58,345 nt of DNA, from positions 1 to 58,345 of the forward strand of contig CAYZIL010000012.1 of the NCBI GenBank assembly GCA_964478515.1, written 5' to 3'. The stretch is from HGM13233 sp964478515 (lineage in GTDB: Bacteria; Bacillota; Clostridia; Oscillospirales; Ruminococcaceae). The position numbers and the translations under genes are program-made. Below are positions 25,819-34,715 of the stretch, piece by piece. Under the pieces are notes generated by a model, which saw only the letters and a list, made by a program, of their open reading frames with translations, searched no databases and was not told the origin of the DNA. The first letter of the stretch is position 1. Each line of letters opens with the position of its first letter.

Positions 25819-26164
25819 TTGGTTTGCCTTTCGTTAAAACATATATAATATAGTATACCAATATTTTAGCAAACCAAACCGTAGTTTGCAAGACGGGCGA
25901 ACATCAATACCAGCAAAACGAAAGAAGATGAGCGCCGGTTTGGCGGGGATTCGGCGCATTTTGCGGCGTCTTTAGCGCAAAAGCTGCACAATAACTTGCG
26001 AAACGAAACAAAGTATGGTGCTCGGATTGACTAATTGTCGCCCGTTTTGAGCCAATTTGGTTATATAGCGCAAATATAAAGTAAAAATTTCGGCTAATTG
26101 ACAGTTACATATTTCGCATTAAAGCCTTATAATTTAATCAAACACAAGATAGGAGGAGAAAATC
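25819..26164. promoter_or_regulatory. Divergent promoter region between kinase and cyclase operons
   Basis: On the minus strand, TTGCAA (25891-25886), 17 bases and TAAAAT (25868-25863) precede the kinase, with ATACCA (25855-25860, TGGTAT on the kinase strand) just downstream of the -10. On the plus strand TTACAT (26105-26110), 17 bases and TATAAT (26128-26133) precede the cyclase gene; a TTGACA at 26098 is too far for the same -10. No gene is seen in the middle of this region. Confidence 0.6.
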
Positions 26165-26845
26165 TTGAAATTCAATCCCGAACAGATCGTCGAACTGAGC
26201 CATCCGCTACTGTGCGGCCGCGAAAACTTTCCCTTTGAGGTCCAGCTGGGTGAGGAGAGCCGCCTTTGGCCCGACAGCTGGTATATAGAGTGCGTTGCAA
26301 CACTGGCTGCCCACGCCGGCACTCACGTCGAGGTACCCTACCACCACAAAATAGACGGCGAGGACTGCATGCGCTACCCGGTAACTAAACTTATCGGCGA
26401 GTGCGTGGTCGTTCCCTGTCAGGACAAAAAGCCCGGTGACCCCATTACGGTAGAGGACATGAAAAAGGTCGAGGGACTTATTCAAAAGGGCGACATCGTC
26501 TTTTTGCACACCGGCTACGACAAGCTGTTCCGCACGCCGGACTGGCAGCCGTATCCCTACGTCACCGAGTCGGCGCTGGCCTGGTTGATGAAATACGACA
26601 TTAAAGTGCTGGGAACTGACGCTTCCGGCGTCGAGGTGCCGGACGGCTATTCCAACGGCCGCATGAACGAAATATTCGGCGAGCCCATTCACACCACCTG
26701 CTTCCACAACGGCATAGCAATTGTCGAGTCGCTGACTAATCTCGGAGCTATTGAAGGTATTCGCACCACAGTGTTCATCCTCTCGCTGCCCATGCAGGGT
26801 ATGGACGGCTCGCCGGTGAGAATAGTCGCCATCAAAGACCTCTGA
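26165..26845 (+). CDS. Cyclase-family (kynurenine-formamidase-like) metal hydrolase
   Basis: A 226-residue protein of the cyclase family (PF04199 type), whose members hydrolyse formamide, amide or lactone bonds using a metal. The motif HxGTHxDxPxH reads HAGTHVEVPYH at residues 50-60, with Glu56 in place of Asp. His176 and Glu188 (HTTCFHNGIAIVE) complete the expected ligands. The start is TTG at 26165, six bases after GGAGGAG; no better in-frame ATG exists. It is followed at 15 bases by a paralogue. The context suggests cleavage of an amide or lactone in the sugar-adduct pathway rather than tryptophan breakdown. Confidence 0.82.
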   Translation: MKFNPEQIVELSHPLLCGRENFPFEVQLGEESRLWPDSWYIECVATLAAHAGTHVEVPYHHKIDGEDCMRYPVTKLIGECVVVPCQDKKPGDPITVEDMKKVEGLIQKGDIVFLHTGYDKLFRTPDWQPYPYVTESALAWLMKYDIKVLGTDASGVEVPDGYSNGRMNEIFGEPIHTTCFHNGIAIVESLTNLGAIEGIRTTVFILSLPMQGMDGSPVRIVAIKDL

Positions 26846-26860
26846 GCGGAGGTTGACAAA

Positions 26861-27511
26861 ATGAAATTTAGCGATGATAAAATTATCGACTTGAGCCACC
26901 CGCTGTACAGGAGAAAAGAACACCACCAGTACGACGCCAACGCCGCGACTGTCAGCCGCCTTATACCCGACAATTGGTATATAGAGTGCGTTTCAAAAAT
27001 CAGCGGCTGCGCCGGCACACACCTCGAGTTGCCCTACCGCTGCGAGTTCGGCGGCCGCGACTGTTTTAATTATCCGCTGCAGCAATTGCTCGGCGAGGCG
27101 GTGATAATTGACTGCACCGGCAAAGACAGCGGCGAGCGCATAGAGCTTGCCGACGTCCAAAAGAGCGCCGGCAGTATTCGCGAGGGCGACATGATAGTGC
27201 TCAAGACCGGCTGGGACAAGCACTACCGCGAGGACGGCTGGAACGCCGGTCCCGTGCTCAGCGAGCAGGCGCTCGACTGGCTGCTCGGTTTTAAGCCCGC
27301 CGTAATCGGTACCGACGCTGCCGAGCTGGAAGCGCGCGACGCCGAGGGCGAGCCGGTTCACCGCCGCTGCTTTGCCGCCGGCGTGCCTATGCTGTTTTGC
27401 CTCAACGACCTGAGCCGAATCAGCGGCGAGCGCACCACCTTAATAGTGCTGCCGCTGTCCATGCAGCGCATGGACTCGTCGCCGGTGCGCGCCATCGCCA
27501 TCAACGAATAA
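26861..27511 (+). CDS. Cyclase-family paralogue lacking metal ligands
   Basis: A 216-residue paralogue of the preceding protein (shared opening MKF...LSHPL and WYIECVxxIxxxAGTH). Its metal motif reads CAGTHLELPYR: Cys50 for His and Arg60 for His. The later catalytic Glu is replaced by Phe179, while His54, Glu56 and His167 remain. It probably cannot hold metals in the usual way and may be a partner subunit of the upstream enzyme or have a different chemistry. GGAGG precedes the ATG and a strong terminator follows. Confidence 0.82.
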   Translation: MKFSDDKIIDLSHPLYRRKEHHQYDANAATVSRLIPDNWYIECVSKISGCAGTHLELPYRCEFGGRDCFNYPLQQLLGEAVIIDCTGKDSGERIELADVQKSAGSIREGDMIVLKTGWDKHYREDGWNAGPVLSEQALDWLLGFKPAVIGTDAAELEARDAEGEPVHRRCFAAGVPMLFCLNDLSRISGERTTLIVLPLSMQRMDSSPVRAIAINE

Positions 27512-27525
27512 GAAATAGCCGATGT

Positions 27526-27567
27526 AAACAAACAGGCAGCGGAACTCCGCTGTCTGTTTGTTTTTTT
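27526..27567 (+). terminator. Rho-independent terminator
   Basis: AAACAAACAG and GCAGCGGA pair with TCCGCTGT and CTGTTTGTTT around a two-base loop; seven T follow. It ends the cyclase operon. Confidence 0.92.
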
Positions 27568-27881
27568 GCATTATCAGCGAGTCCGGTGCCGCTGGCGCGA
27601 GCCTTTGAAAAGTTGTGTGGCGCTCCGCTTTCAGCGCGGTAGTGATGGCGGCCGTATCAGCGCTTTTGTATTGCGCAAAATAGTGGCGGCGGCATAAAAG
27701 CGCGCCAATAAGATAAAAGTGTCACAATGAATTGACCGCAGGCGCGTGTTTATACAATTCATGCAGAAATGGTATTAAAATTCGTGCAACATGTATATTG
27801 ATTTTGGCCGCTGTCTTCTTTACAATTTAAGATGGAATTAGAAATGATATTGCCGCAATATTCGCTTTGAAAGGAGCAATT
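27568..27881 (+). promoter_or_regulatory. Promoter region of the second deglycase operon
   Basis: TTGATT (27798-27803), 17 bases, TACAAT (27821-27826) lie 55 bases before the ATG. A TGGTAT half-site is at 27770-27775, just upstream of the -35. No gene is seen in 27568-27760. Confidence 0.6.
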
Positions 27882-28877
27882 ATGTACAAATTTGACGAGC
27901 AGAAAAAGATTAACGACGTGGCGGGCGCGCTGGCACTGCGGCCGCAAATAGAAAAACTTGCCGACGAGATATGCAAAGAGGGTTACGACCTGATATGCTT
28001 TATCGGCATAGGCGGCACCTACGCCTCCGCCTTGCAGGTCGAAAACCACATGAAAATGATGAGCTCCATCCCCGTGTGTGTCGAGGAAGCGGCGCAGTTT
28101 TTGACCACCGGCAACCGCCGCGTCACCGAAAAGACGCTGGTCGTCTTTTCCTCCGTCACCGGCAGCACGCAGGAGATGGTCGACGCTGTCGCCAAAATTA
28201 AGGAGCGCGGCATTCGCGTTTTCGGTTTTCTCGACGTTGAGGGCACAAAAATGGAAAAGAGCTGCGACTACTGCGTAATTTACCCGCAAAACGAGCAGCT
28301 GAAATTCTTTATGCTCGCCGACCGGCTGATGTACAACGCCGGCGAATTCCCCGAGTATAGCGAGTGCTACGCGAATTTTGAAAAGCATTTGCCCAAGGCG
28401 CTGGCCGACGTGGAAAAACAGGCCGACGAATTCGCCCAGGACTTTGTCGCCAAGCACCACGACGACAAGCTGCATTACTTTGTCGCCGCCGGCACACAGT
28501 ACGGCGCCACCTACTCCTACGCCATGTGCTACTGGGAGGAAATGCACTGGATGCGCACCAAGTCCATCCACTCGGCGGAATTCTTCCACGGCATGTTGGA
28601 AATTGTCGAGCGCGATACGGCAGTGACGGTGTACGTCGGCGAGGACGCCGAGCGCCCGCTGTCCGAGCGCGTCGCCAAATTCCTGCCGAGCATCTGCGGG
28701 CGCTATACCGTAATCGACTCTGCCGACTACAAGCTGCCCGGCATAGAGCCGCGCTTCCGCCAGTATCTGTCGCACCTGGTGACTCACGCCGTCAACAACC
28801 GCATAGACGTGCACCTTGAGCAGGTCAACTGCCACCCGATGGACATCCGCCGCTACTATCGCCGGCTTGAGTATTAA
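27882..28877 (+). CDS. SIS-domain sugar-phosphate deglycase, FrlB/FraB-like
   Basis: A 331-residue double-SIS protein, paralogue of 11091-12107. FIGIGGTYASALQVE (about 40-54) and SSVTGSTQEMVDAV (about 90-103) are the sugar-phosphate-binding parts. FFHGMLEIV replaces the usual HGPLEIV (Pro to Met). Glu220 and His236 keep the 16-residue spacing of the FraB pair, and the C-terminus MDIRRYYRRLEY matches the FrlB tail. I chose the ATG at 27882, preceded by AAAGGAG. It is first in a two-gene operon with a FrlC-like TIM barrel and no kinase, so a kinase from a neighbouring operon must supply its substrate. Confidence 0.84.
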   Translation: MYKFDEQKKINDVAGALALRPQIEKLADEICKEGYDLICFIGIGGTYASALQVENHMKMMSSIPVCVEEAAQFLTTGNRRVTEKTLVVFSSVTGSTQEMVDAVAKIKERGIRVFGFLDVEGTKMEKSCDYCVIYPQNEQLKFFMLADRLMYNAGEFPEYSECYANFEKHLPKALADVEKQADEFAQDFVAKHHDDKLHYFVAAGTQYGATYSYAMCYWEEMHWMRTKSIHSAEFFHGMLEIVERDTAVTVYVGEDAERPLSERVAKFLPSICGRYTVIDSADYKLPGIEPRFRQYLSHLVTHAVNNRIDVHLEQVNCHPMDIRRYYRRLEY

Positions 28878-28916
28878 GAGCCTGCCAATATAAAAAAAAT
28901 ACCGGAGGTCACTGTC

Positions 28917-29771
28917 ATGTCCAGGATAACAATGCAGGATATCGCTGTAATGAGCGTACAGTTCGTCCATTATTCCTTTGACTATTACCTTGACACGCTG
29001 GAAAAATGCGGACTGCACAACATCGACTTGTGGGGCGGCGAGCCGCACTACTGCCGGCTGGACTATTCGTCCGACGCCGAAGCGCGCAGCCACATTGCCG
29101 AAATGCGCAAAAAGATGGACGAGCGCGGCATGAAAGTCGTTATTTACACGCCGGAAACGCTCACTTATCCCTATAGCTTTTCCTCGCCGGAAATGGCCGT
29201 GCGCCGGCGCACGGTGGAGTACTTTGATATGGCGACCGACGACGCGCTTAGCTTGGGAACAAACCGGGTATTTTTGAATACCGGCTGTGGCCTGCTCGAT
29301 TTGCCGCGCGAGGAGTCGTGGCAGCGCTGCGCCGAAACCTACAGGCAAATTGCGGAAATAGCGCAGAAAAAGGGTATAGAGCTGATGCTCGAACAGCTGC
29401 AGCCATACGAGAGCAACCTGCTGACGACGCTGCCCGATATGCAGCGCATGCTCGCGGACGTAAATTCACCGGCGCTCTTCACCTGCGTCGACCTCATCGC
29501 CATGGAGGTCATGGGCGAAAAGCTGCAGGATTATTTTGACGCGATACCCGACAAGGTCAAATTCATCCACTATGCCGACGGCGACCCGTCCGGCCATTAC
29601 ATTCTCGGCGACGGCAACCTGCCGCTGCGCGAATATATTGCAATACTTGAGCGCAACGACTACAGCGACATCGTCGATTTGGAGATTAACGACTCCATCT
29701 ATTGGGAAGACCCGTTTACGTCGGTCAAGCGCTCGGCAGATTACCTGCGCGAGTTCCTGCCGGAAAAATAA
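28917..29771 (+). CDS. TIM-barrel epimerase, FrlC-like
   Basis: A 284-residue xylose-isomerase-like TIM barrel with FrlC landmarks: NIDLWGGEPHYCRL (about 36-49), LMLEQLQPYESNLL (about 155-168), KFIHYADGDPSGHYILGDGNLPL (about 215-237) and VDLEINDSIYWEDP (about 252). It resembles 13863-14729 more than the true FrlC-like protein at 39548. GGAGGT lies seven bases before the ATG. Paired with a deglycase, it likely epimerises the sugar part of the glycated substrate. Confidence 0.84.
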   Translation: MSRITMQDIAVMSVQFVHYSFDYYLDTLEKCGLHNIDLWGGEPHYCRLDYSSDAEARSHIAEMRKKMDERGMKVVIYTPETLTYPYSFSSPEMAVRRRTVEYFDMATDDALSLGTNRVFLNTGCGLLDLPREESWQRCAETYRQIAEIAQKKGIELMLEQLQPYESNLLTTLPDMQRMLADVNSPALFTCVDLIAMEVMGEKLQDYFDAIPDKVKFIHYADGDPSGHYILGDGNLPLREYIAILERNDYSDIVDLEINDSIYWEDPFTSVKRSADYLREFLPEK

Positions 29772-29803
29772 GCGTCAGCTTCGAGCTTACGAAATACAGC
29801 ACA

Positions 29804-29840
29804 GCGCCCGCCGGTCAGCGTACCGGCGGGCGCTTGTTTT
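29804..29840 (+). terminator. Rho-independent terminator
   Basis: GCGCCCGCCGGT (29804-29815), loop CAGCGT, ACCGGCGGGCGC, then TTGTTTT. Confidence 0.88.
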
Positions 29841-30077
29841 CGTCCGGTCAGGTTTTGCCGACGCTCCGGCGGGGCGGCAGTTGTCTGACATGTAAACAGA
29901 GTGTCACATGTTGCCGTCTGTGGCGGCAAAAGAAAATAATCGATGATATTATCCGCTTACCGGTTCTGTTTGGGTTAATATCGCCTAATCTGGTTGAGAG
30001 TATGTAGCAGCCTGCGAGAGCTGTGGTTGAGCCGGCGCAGACCGCAAAGGGAAGGGGGCGCGTGACGGCCGCTGCGG

Positions 30078-30115
30078 CAAAAAACCGCCCGCCCGTTACT
30101 ACGGGCGGGCGGTTT
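30078..30115 (-). terminator. Terminator of the frl-type operon
   Basis: AACCGCCCGCCCG and CGGGCGGGCGGTT form a 13-or-more-base-pair stem around TTACTA (30096-30101). On the minus strand a run of six T follows. It lies downstream of the PfkB gene ending at 30153. Confidence 0.88.
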
Positions 30116-30152
30116 AGCAGCCGGGTTCAGCAGCTGTCGGCGGTAAACGCGT

Positions 30153-31070
30153 TTAGAGCAGCGCCAGGACCTCTTCTTTCGGCACCGCGCCGCCGCGGGC
30201 GCCCATTTTGCCGACGCAGATTGAGGCGGCGGCGTTGGCGAAGCGGGCGGCGTATTCAACGTCGCCGCTGTCGTCCAGCGCGCACAAAAAGCTGCTGCAA
30301 AACGTGTCGCCGGCGCCGGTGACGTCGACGACGTCGACCTTGCGCGCGTCGGCGTGTACCTGCCCAGCGGCGGTGTAGACGTCGCAGCCCTTTGACGAGC
30401 GGGTAACAACTACGGTCTGCACGCCGAGCTCAAGCAGGCGCGCCGCCGCCTGCTCGTCGCTGCGGCCGGCGCAAAATTCGCGGTAGCCGACGGCGTTGAA
30501 AAAGGCGATGTCCAGCCGGCGAAAGCGCTCCTCGCTGCCGTCGCGGATGTAATCGACGTCAAGATCGTAGACCAGCTTTGCGCCGTGCTCGCGGCAGTAG
30601 TCAATTATGGCGACACTGTCCATTTCGCCGCAGCGCAGCGCGCGCATCTCGCCGGGGGTGGAATAGATGTATTTTGCGCCGGCAAGCGCGTCGAGCTGAG
30701 CGCGGGAAATTTCAAAACGCTGCACGTTGAGCGTGGGAATGAAGATGGTGTTTTCGTCGCCGACAATGAATATCATCGTCTTTGAGTCACACAGCTTGTC
30801 GTCGTAGACGACAAGAGAGGTGTCCACGCCGCTGCTGTTGAGGTCGGAAAGCAGAAACTTGGTGATAGCTCCGCTGTTGAGTATGGCCGAAAAGCGCACG
30901 TCGGCGCCCAAGGCGGCGGCAACACACGCGGCGTTTGCTATCATGCCGCCGGGAACGGCGGGCAGTGTCTCTACAAGCGCCTTGTCGTCTATGTCCGGCC
31001 AGCGCTCGGCGCGGTAATATTCGTCCAGCGCCACGTCGCCGACAAAGACGAAATATGATTTTTGCGGCAT
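30153..31070 (-). CDS. PfkB-family carbohydrate kinase
   Basis: A 305-residue PfkB kinase with FVGDVALDEYY at the start, VPGGMIANAACVAAALGADV (about 38-57) and VDVTGAGDTFCSSFL (about 245, catalytic Asp present). The ATG overlaps the stop of the BtpA-like gene by one base (TAATG). It is the last gene of the operon beginning with frlC at 40369. Substrate unknown; the ribokinase-like fold fits a sugar or sugar phosphate released by upstream enzymes. Confidence 0.88.
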   Translation of the reverse strand: MPQKSYFVFVGDVALDEYYRAERWPDIDDKALVETLPAVPGGMIANAACVAAALGADVRFSAILNSGAITKFLLSDLNSSGVDTSLVVYDDKLCDSKTMIFIVGDENTIFIPTLNVQRFEISRAQLDALAGAKYIYSTPGEMRALRCGEMDSVAIIDYCREHGAKLVYDLDVDYIRDGSEERFRRLDIAFFNAVGYREFCAGRSDEQAAARLLELGVQTVVVTRSSKGCDVYTAAGQVHADARKVDVVDVTGAGDTFCSSFLCALDDSGDVEYAARFANAAASICVGKMGARGGAVPKEEVLALL

Positions 31071-31804
31071 TATTGCAATCCCTTTCTGATGTTCTTTACG
31101 ACAGCCATAAACTCCCGCACATTTTCGGCACTGACGTCGCCGGAGTCCTTGCGGGTGTCCTTAAAGGTGCTGCCGACAATGGCGGCGTCGCAGACGGCCA
31201 GCTTGTCGGCTACGGTCTCGAGCGTCACGCCGGCGCCGACAACCAGAGGAAAGTCGCCGCAGATGGCGCGGAACTCGCGGATTTTGGCGTCGTCGGTGTC
31301 GAGCCCGGTGCCCTCGCCGGTAACGCAGATGGCGTCGGTGCGCTGTATGCCGAGTTTAAGGTCCTCCTCAAGGCTGCGGCCGGACAAATAGGGCTGGTAC
31401 TTAAAGCGCACGCCGCCGACTACCGCCAGCGAGCCGCGCGCGCGCAGCCCGGCGACCATCTGCGCGTATTCTTCGTCCTCCTGCGGCGGCAAATGTCCAG
31501 CTGCAGAGTCGACTTGCATGAATTTCGCGCCGTATTTTTCGCCAAGCAGATAGCTGTCCTTGAAGTTGTCCAGCACGTTTACGCCCAACGGGTACTGCGC
31601 TTGCTCGCTGTGCAGGTAGTTGAGCGCGTTTTCCACGTCAATTATGTCGCCGAAATAGTCCTCGACTATCATGGCGTCGACGCCGTTTTGAAAATAGATG
31701 TCGGCCTCGCGTTTGACGCGCTCCAGCCGCTGTTCGTGGGTGTCACCCTTGAGGTGCAGCATCGCGAATATCGGTTTGGGATTATTAAAAAGCTCAAGGA
31801 ACAT
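31070..31804 (-). CDS. BtpA/SgcQ-family TIM-barrel protein
   Basis: A 244-residue protein of the BtpA family (PF03437 type), whose members include E. coli SgcQ from a sugar cluster and cyanobacterial BtpA. PIFAMLHLKGD near the start, FQNGVDAMIVEDYFGD (about 38), AVVGGVRFKYQPYLSG (about 128) and DAAIVGSTFKDT (about 213) are consistent with the family. The catalytic role is not established. It lies between two PfkB kinases with five-base and overlapping junctions, so it probably acts on a phosphosugar. A second family member is at 49753-50565. Confidence 0.82.
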   Translation of the reverse strand: MFLELFNNPKPIFAMLHLKGDTHEQRLERVKREADIYFQNGVDAMIVEDYFGDIIDVENALNYLHSEQAQYPLGVNVLDNFKDSYLLGEKYGAKFMQVDSAAGHLPPQEDEEYAQMVAGLRARGSLAVVGGVRFKYQPYLSGRSLEEDLKLGIQRTDAICVTGEGTGLDTDDAKIREFRAICGDFPLVVGAGVTLETVADKLAVCDAAIVGSTFKDTRKDSGDVSAENVREFMAVVKNIRKGLQ

Positions 31805-31809
31805 TGTTA

Positions 31810-32736
31810 TTAGCCCTCCAGTTCTTTGAGGATGGTCTCGGCGCGGGCGTTAAGCTCGGCGCGCAGTTCGGCGGTAAATTGCGGGTAAGGCCCGTACTGC
31901 TTGGCGTTGAGCGCCGCGGCCAGGTTGGCGAGCACGGCCGTTTTCAGCGGGCGGAAGCCCTCGCAATAGCCGTACATTGCCGTGCCGGTCGAGCAGTTGC
32001 CACAGCCGGTGGCGTCGACGCTGCCCTCAACGCCGACAGACGGGGCAAAATATGCCTTGCCGTCCTCTATCATGTAGGAACCCTTTTCGCCCACGCGGAA
32101 GAAACAGGGCTTGCCGAGGGCAATAATGGCGTCTATGGACGCCTGCTCGCTGTCTGTGCCGAAGAAACTCATTGACTCGGGCAGGTTGAGCGAGTAGGCG
32201 TCGACGCGCTCAAGTACCTCGCGCACTTTTTGGTGGCAGGACGGGTCGTTCATGTCGCTGGTCGAAAGCTCCCACATAATTTTTACGTTGGGCGCTTTGG
32301 CGCGCACGGGGCCGAGTTCATCCCAGACCTTTTCGGCGGCGCGGGACTCAAAGTAAATTCCCTTAGTTTCTGCGTCGGCACAGCGGGCGACGTGCTCGCC
32401 GGTAATCAGCGAGACCGGCTCCCAGCGCTCGTAAAAGTCCTCGCCATACTTGCAGTATTCACCCCACTCACCGCTGGGCTTGTACTCCACAACATAGTAG
32501 AGCGTCTTCGGCAGCAGCGGGTCCATTCCGGCTGAACTCAGGCCGTTGGCGCACAGATACTTGCCGAAAATTTCACCGAAATCGGGGCCGGCGACGGTGA
32601 CGTAAAGCACCTCGTCCTCGTAGGGGCGCACGCCGCACACCGTGTAGACAGAGCCGCCGAGAAAGCCCTCGACGCTGCTGCCGTCGGCGTATTTCATGTC
32701 GTTGAGCAGACTACAGCCGGTGACAAGATATTTCAT
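31810..32736 (-). CDS. PfkB-family protein with Asn at the catalytic-base position
   Basis: A 308-residue PfkB-fold protein. The second signature reads SVDATGCGNCSTGTA (about 239-253), so the motif G-A-G-D becomes G-C-G-N with Asn247 where the catalytic Asp normally sits. The rest, including FLGGSVYTVCGV near residue 25, is PfkB-like. It may be a weak kinase, a non-kinase sugar binder or belong to a divergent subfamily. I chose MKYLVTGCSLL at 32736, which has GGAGG upstream, over a longer frame. Neighbours are a TIM barrel and the BtpA-like gene. Confidence 0.78.
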   Translation of the reverse strand: MKYLVTGCSLLNDMKYADGSSVEGFLGGSVYTVCGVRPYEDEVLYVTVAGPDFGEIFGKYLCANGLSSAGMDPLLPKTLYYVVEYKPSGEWGEYCKYGEDFYERWEPVSLITGEHVARCADAETKGIYFESRAAEKVWDELGPVRAKAPNVKIMWELSTSDMNDPSCHQKVREVLERVDAYSLNLPESMSFFGTDSEQASIDAIIALGKPCFFRVGEKGSYMIEDGKAYFAPSVGVEGSVDATGCGNCSTGTAMYGYCEGFRPLKTAVLANLAAALNAKQYGPYPQFTAELRAELNARAETILKELEG

Positions 32737-32750
32737 GGTTTTTCCTCCGC

Positions 32751-33899
32751 TCAAAGTTCGGCACACTGCACGCTCATGTCGCGCAGAATGTCGGTGCTGT
32801 TTTTCAGTTCGTGAACGATGCACATGCCGGGGTTGGCGGCGGCGGCGCTTTTCAGCAGCTCGCGCACGGCGCCGGGTTTCAGTGCGCCCTCGCCGAGCGG
32901 CGGGTGCGAGTCGTACTCGCCGAGCACTATGCGCACGCCGTAGTCCTCGCGCTGCTCCCAGGTGTCCAGCGCGCGGATGTCTTTAAAATATTTGTCCGTA
33001 AGCTGGCCGCGCACGAAATACTCGGTTGTTTTCAGCGCGCAGTCGGCCAGCTGCACTGAGCCGACGCGGCCGCGCAGGCGCTCGTCGAGCAGATTGCTCT
33101 TAATCCATTCCAAGCAGAAATCGCCGCCGTCGCAGCCAAAGCTTTCCTCTATGCGGCGCATGCGTGCGGAAACCTCGTCGTCGGGCAGGAAAAAGCGCGC
33201 CCGGCACGCGGAATTGTCGTAACCGGTGGCGTGCAGCAGGTGGTTAAAGTCAAAGCTGACGCGCACTCGCTTGAACGGGTCCCAAAGCTGGTCGAATATT
33301 GCCGCAAAATCGTCGGCAGTCTGTGCGCCGTATTCAAGTCCCCAGCCGGCGTTCTCCAGCTCTATTAGCGGAGAGTCGGCGGCAAGCAGGCCGCGGGTGT
33401 GCAGTTCGGCCATAAACTGCTCAAGCAGGAATATCATCGCTTGCATGATGTCGGCGCGGCTTATGGTGAATTCCCACATGCCGTCTATGGGCGCGTAGTC
33501 AATAAGATGGAAGGTGTAAGCGTCGGCGCCCAGCAGGCAGCACAGCTCGTACTCGTCGGCCAGACGTTCAATGTAGTGCTTGCCGGTCAGGTCGCCATAG
33601 TAGTCGCCGACGGCCTTGACGCCGCCGAAGTGCTCAATCAGCTCGGGAAAATTGTTTTTGGTCAAGAATGAAGTCGGGTTGGCCCAGTAGGAACAGTGCA
33701 GGCGCTTGACGTGCAGTCCGCGCAGTTTTTCCAGCAGGGCGGCGGTCTTTTTCTCGTCGCCGAGCAGCTTGTTGTCGCGCGGGTCAATGTCGTCCATGTA
33801 GACCTCTAGCCCCGTCAGCGAGAATTTTTTCAGCAGAGCGGGGATGTCTGCGGCCGGCAGCATGGATTCCTTAAATGTCATGTACTGACGCATTTGCAT
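32751..33899 (-). CDS. TIM-barrel protein, sugar isomerase-like, function unknown
   Basis: A 382-residue protein, longer than the usual 270-290 residue epimerases. SLTGLEVYMDDIDPRDN near the start, LIELENAGWGLEYGAQTADDFAAIF (about 180-205), RVSFDFNHLLHATG (about 215) and VRIVLGEYDSHPPLGEGAL near 345 look like xylose-isomerase-type TIM-barrel metal and substrate segments. I cannot name its reaction. AAGGAG precedes the ATG. It lies between an esterase and a PfkB-fold protein in the frl-type operon. Confidence 0.65.
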   Translation of the reverse strand: MQMRQYMTFKESMLPAADIPALLKKFSLTGLEVYMDDIDPRDNKLLGDEKKTAALLEKLRGLHVKRLHCSYWANPTSFLTKNNFPELIEHFGGVKAVGDYYGDLTGKHYIERLADEYELCCLLGADAYTFHLIDYAPIDGMWEFTISRADIMQAMIFLLEQFMAELHTRGLLAADSPLIELENAGWGLEYGAQTADDFAAIFDQLWDPFKRVRVSFDFNHLLHATGYDNSACRARFFLPDDEVSARMRRIEESFGCDGGDFCLEWIKSNLLDERLRGRVGSVQLADCALKTTEYFVRGQLTDKYFKDIRALDTWEQREDYGVRIVLGEYDSHPPLGEGALKPGAVRELLKSAAAANPGMCIVHELKNSTDILRDMSVQCAEL

Positions 33900-33911
33900 T
33901 TTTATGCTCCT

Positions 33912-34712
33912 TTAGTAGATGGGGGTCTGTTCGAGGTCGAATCCGAGGAAGAACTGAATGGCGCGCTGAATGGCGACGTCCCAAAACGGCCACTCGTGGC
34001 CGCCCGGCCACTCCATATAGGTGTGGCCGTAGCCCGCGGCGCTCAGCGCCGCTTTGAATTTGGCGTTTTGGCCATAAAGGAAATCCTCCGTTCCGCAAAA
34101 CTGAATGAGGCGCGGGCGCTTGGGGTCGGCAGCCGCGCTGCAAGCGAGGGAGATAACGTCGTCCTCCGGCTTTACAGCGCCGTCGGCGCCGAGCAGAGTT
34201 TTTGCCGCGGCGGGACAGAAAATGTCGTTCTTTCCCTGCAGTGCCTCGTCCATAAAGGCGGTAAAGTCGGTAACGCCGGAAAGCGACGCCACGGCCGCGT
34301 ACTGCTGCGGGCGGCGCAAAGCCACCTTAAGCGCGCCGTAGCCGCCCATGCTCTCGCCGGCAATAAAGGTGTGCTCGCGCGCGCCGGTTATGTTGAACCA
34401 TTTGGCGCAAAGCTGCGGCAGCTCGTCGGCGACGTAGGTAAGGTAGTCCATGCCGTAGGTGGTCTTGCAGTAAAAGCTGCGGTTGACCTCCGGCATAATT
34501 ACGACCAGATTGTACTTTTTGGCGTAGTATTCGATTTTGGAAAAGCGCGTCCATTCCGAGCAGTTTGCGGCCAGACCGTGCAGCAGATACAGCACTGCCG
34601 GCTCGCCGCTGACGACGGGGTCGACGTCACCCGACGCGTCGGGGACTATGACCCGCACCTGGGTCGTCATGTTAAGCGACTGCGAATAGAGCTCGCCGAA
34701 AAAATTTCCCAT
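33912..34712 (-). CDS. Alpha/beta-hydrolase esterase (esterase D/tributyrin-esterase-like)
   Basis: A 266-residue serine hydrolase. YLLHGLAANCSEWTR (about 42-56) gives the oxyanion region, GESMGG (Ser121) the nucleophile elbow, CGTEDFLYG the probable Asp and GGHEWPFWD the catalytic His. No signal peptide is evident, so it is probably cytoplasmic. Related enzymes remove acetyl groups from sugars or hydrolyse short acyl esters. It lies four bases after the FGGY kinase stop. Deacylation of a modified sugar substrate is the best guess. Confidence 0.84.
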   Translation of the reverse strand: MGNFFGELYSQSLNMTTQVRVIVPDASGDVDPVVSGEPAVLYLLHGLAANCSEWTRFSKIEYYAKKYNLVVIMPEVNRSFYCKTTYGMDYLTYVADELPQLCAKWFNITGAREHTFIAGESMGGYGALKVALRRPQQYAAVASLSGVTDFTAFMDEALQGKNDIFCPAAAKTLLGADGAVKPEDDVISLACSAAADPKRPRLIQFCGTEDFLYGQNAKFKAALSAAGYGHTYMEWPGGHEWPFWDVAIQRAIQFFLGFDLEQTPIY

Positions 34713-34715
34713 GGC

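Noticed and set aside
26098..26133. TTGACA as the -35 of the cyclase promoter
   Set aside because: It lies 24 bases from the TATAAT; TTACAT at 26105 gives the proper 17-base spacing.
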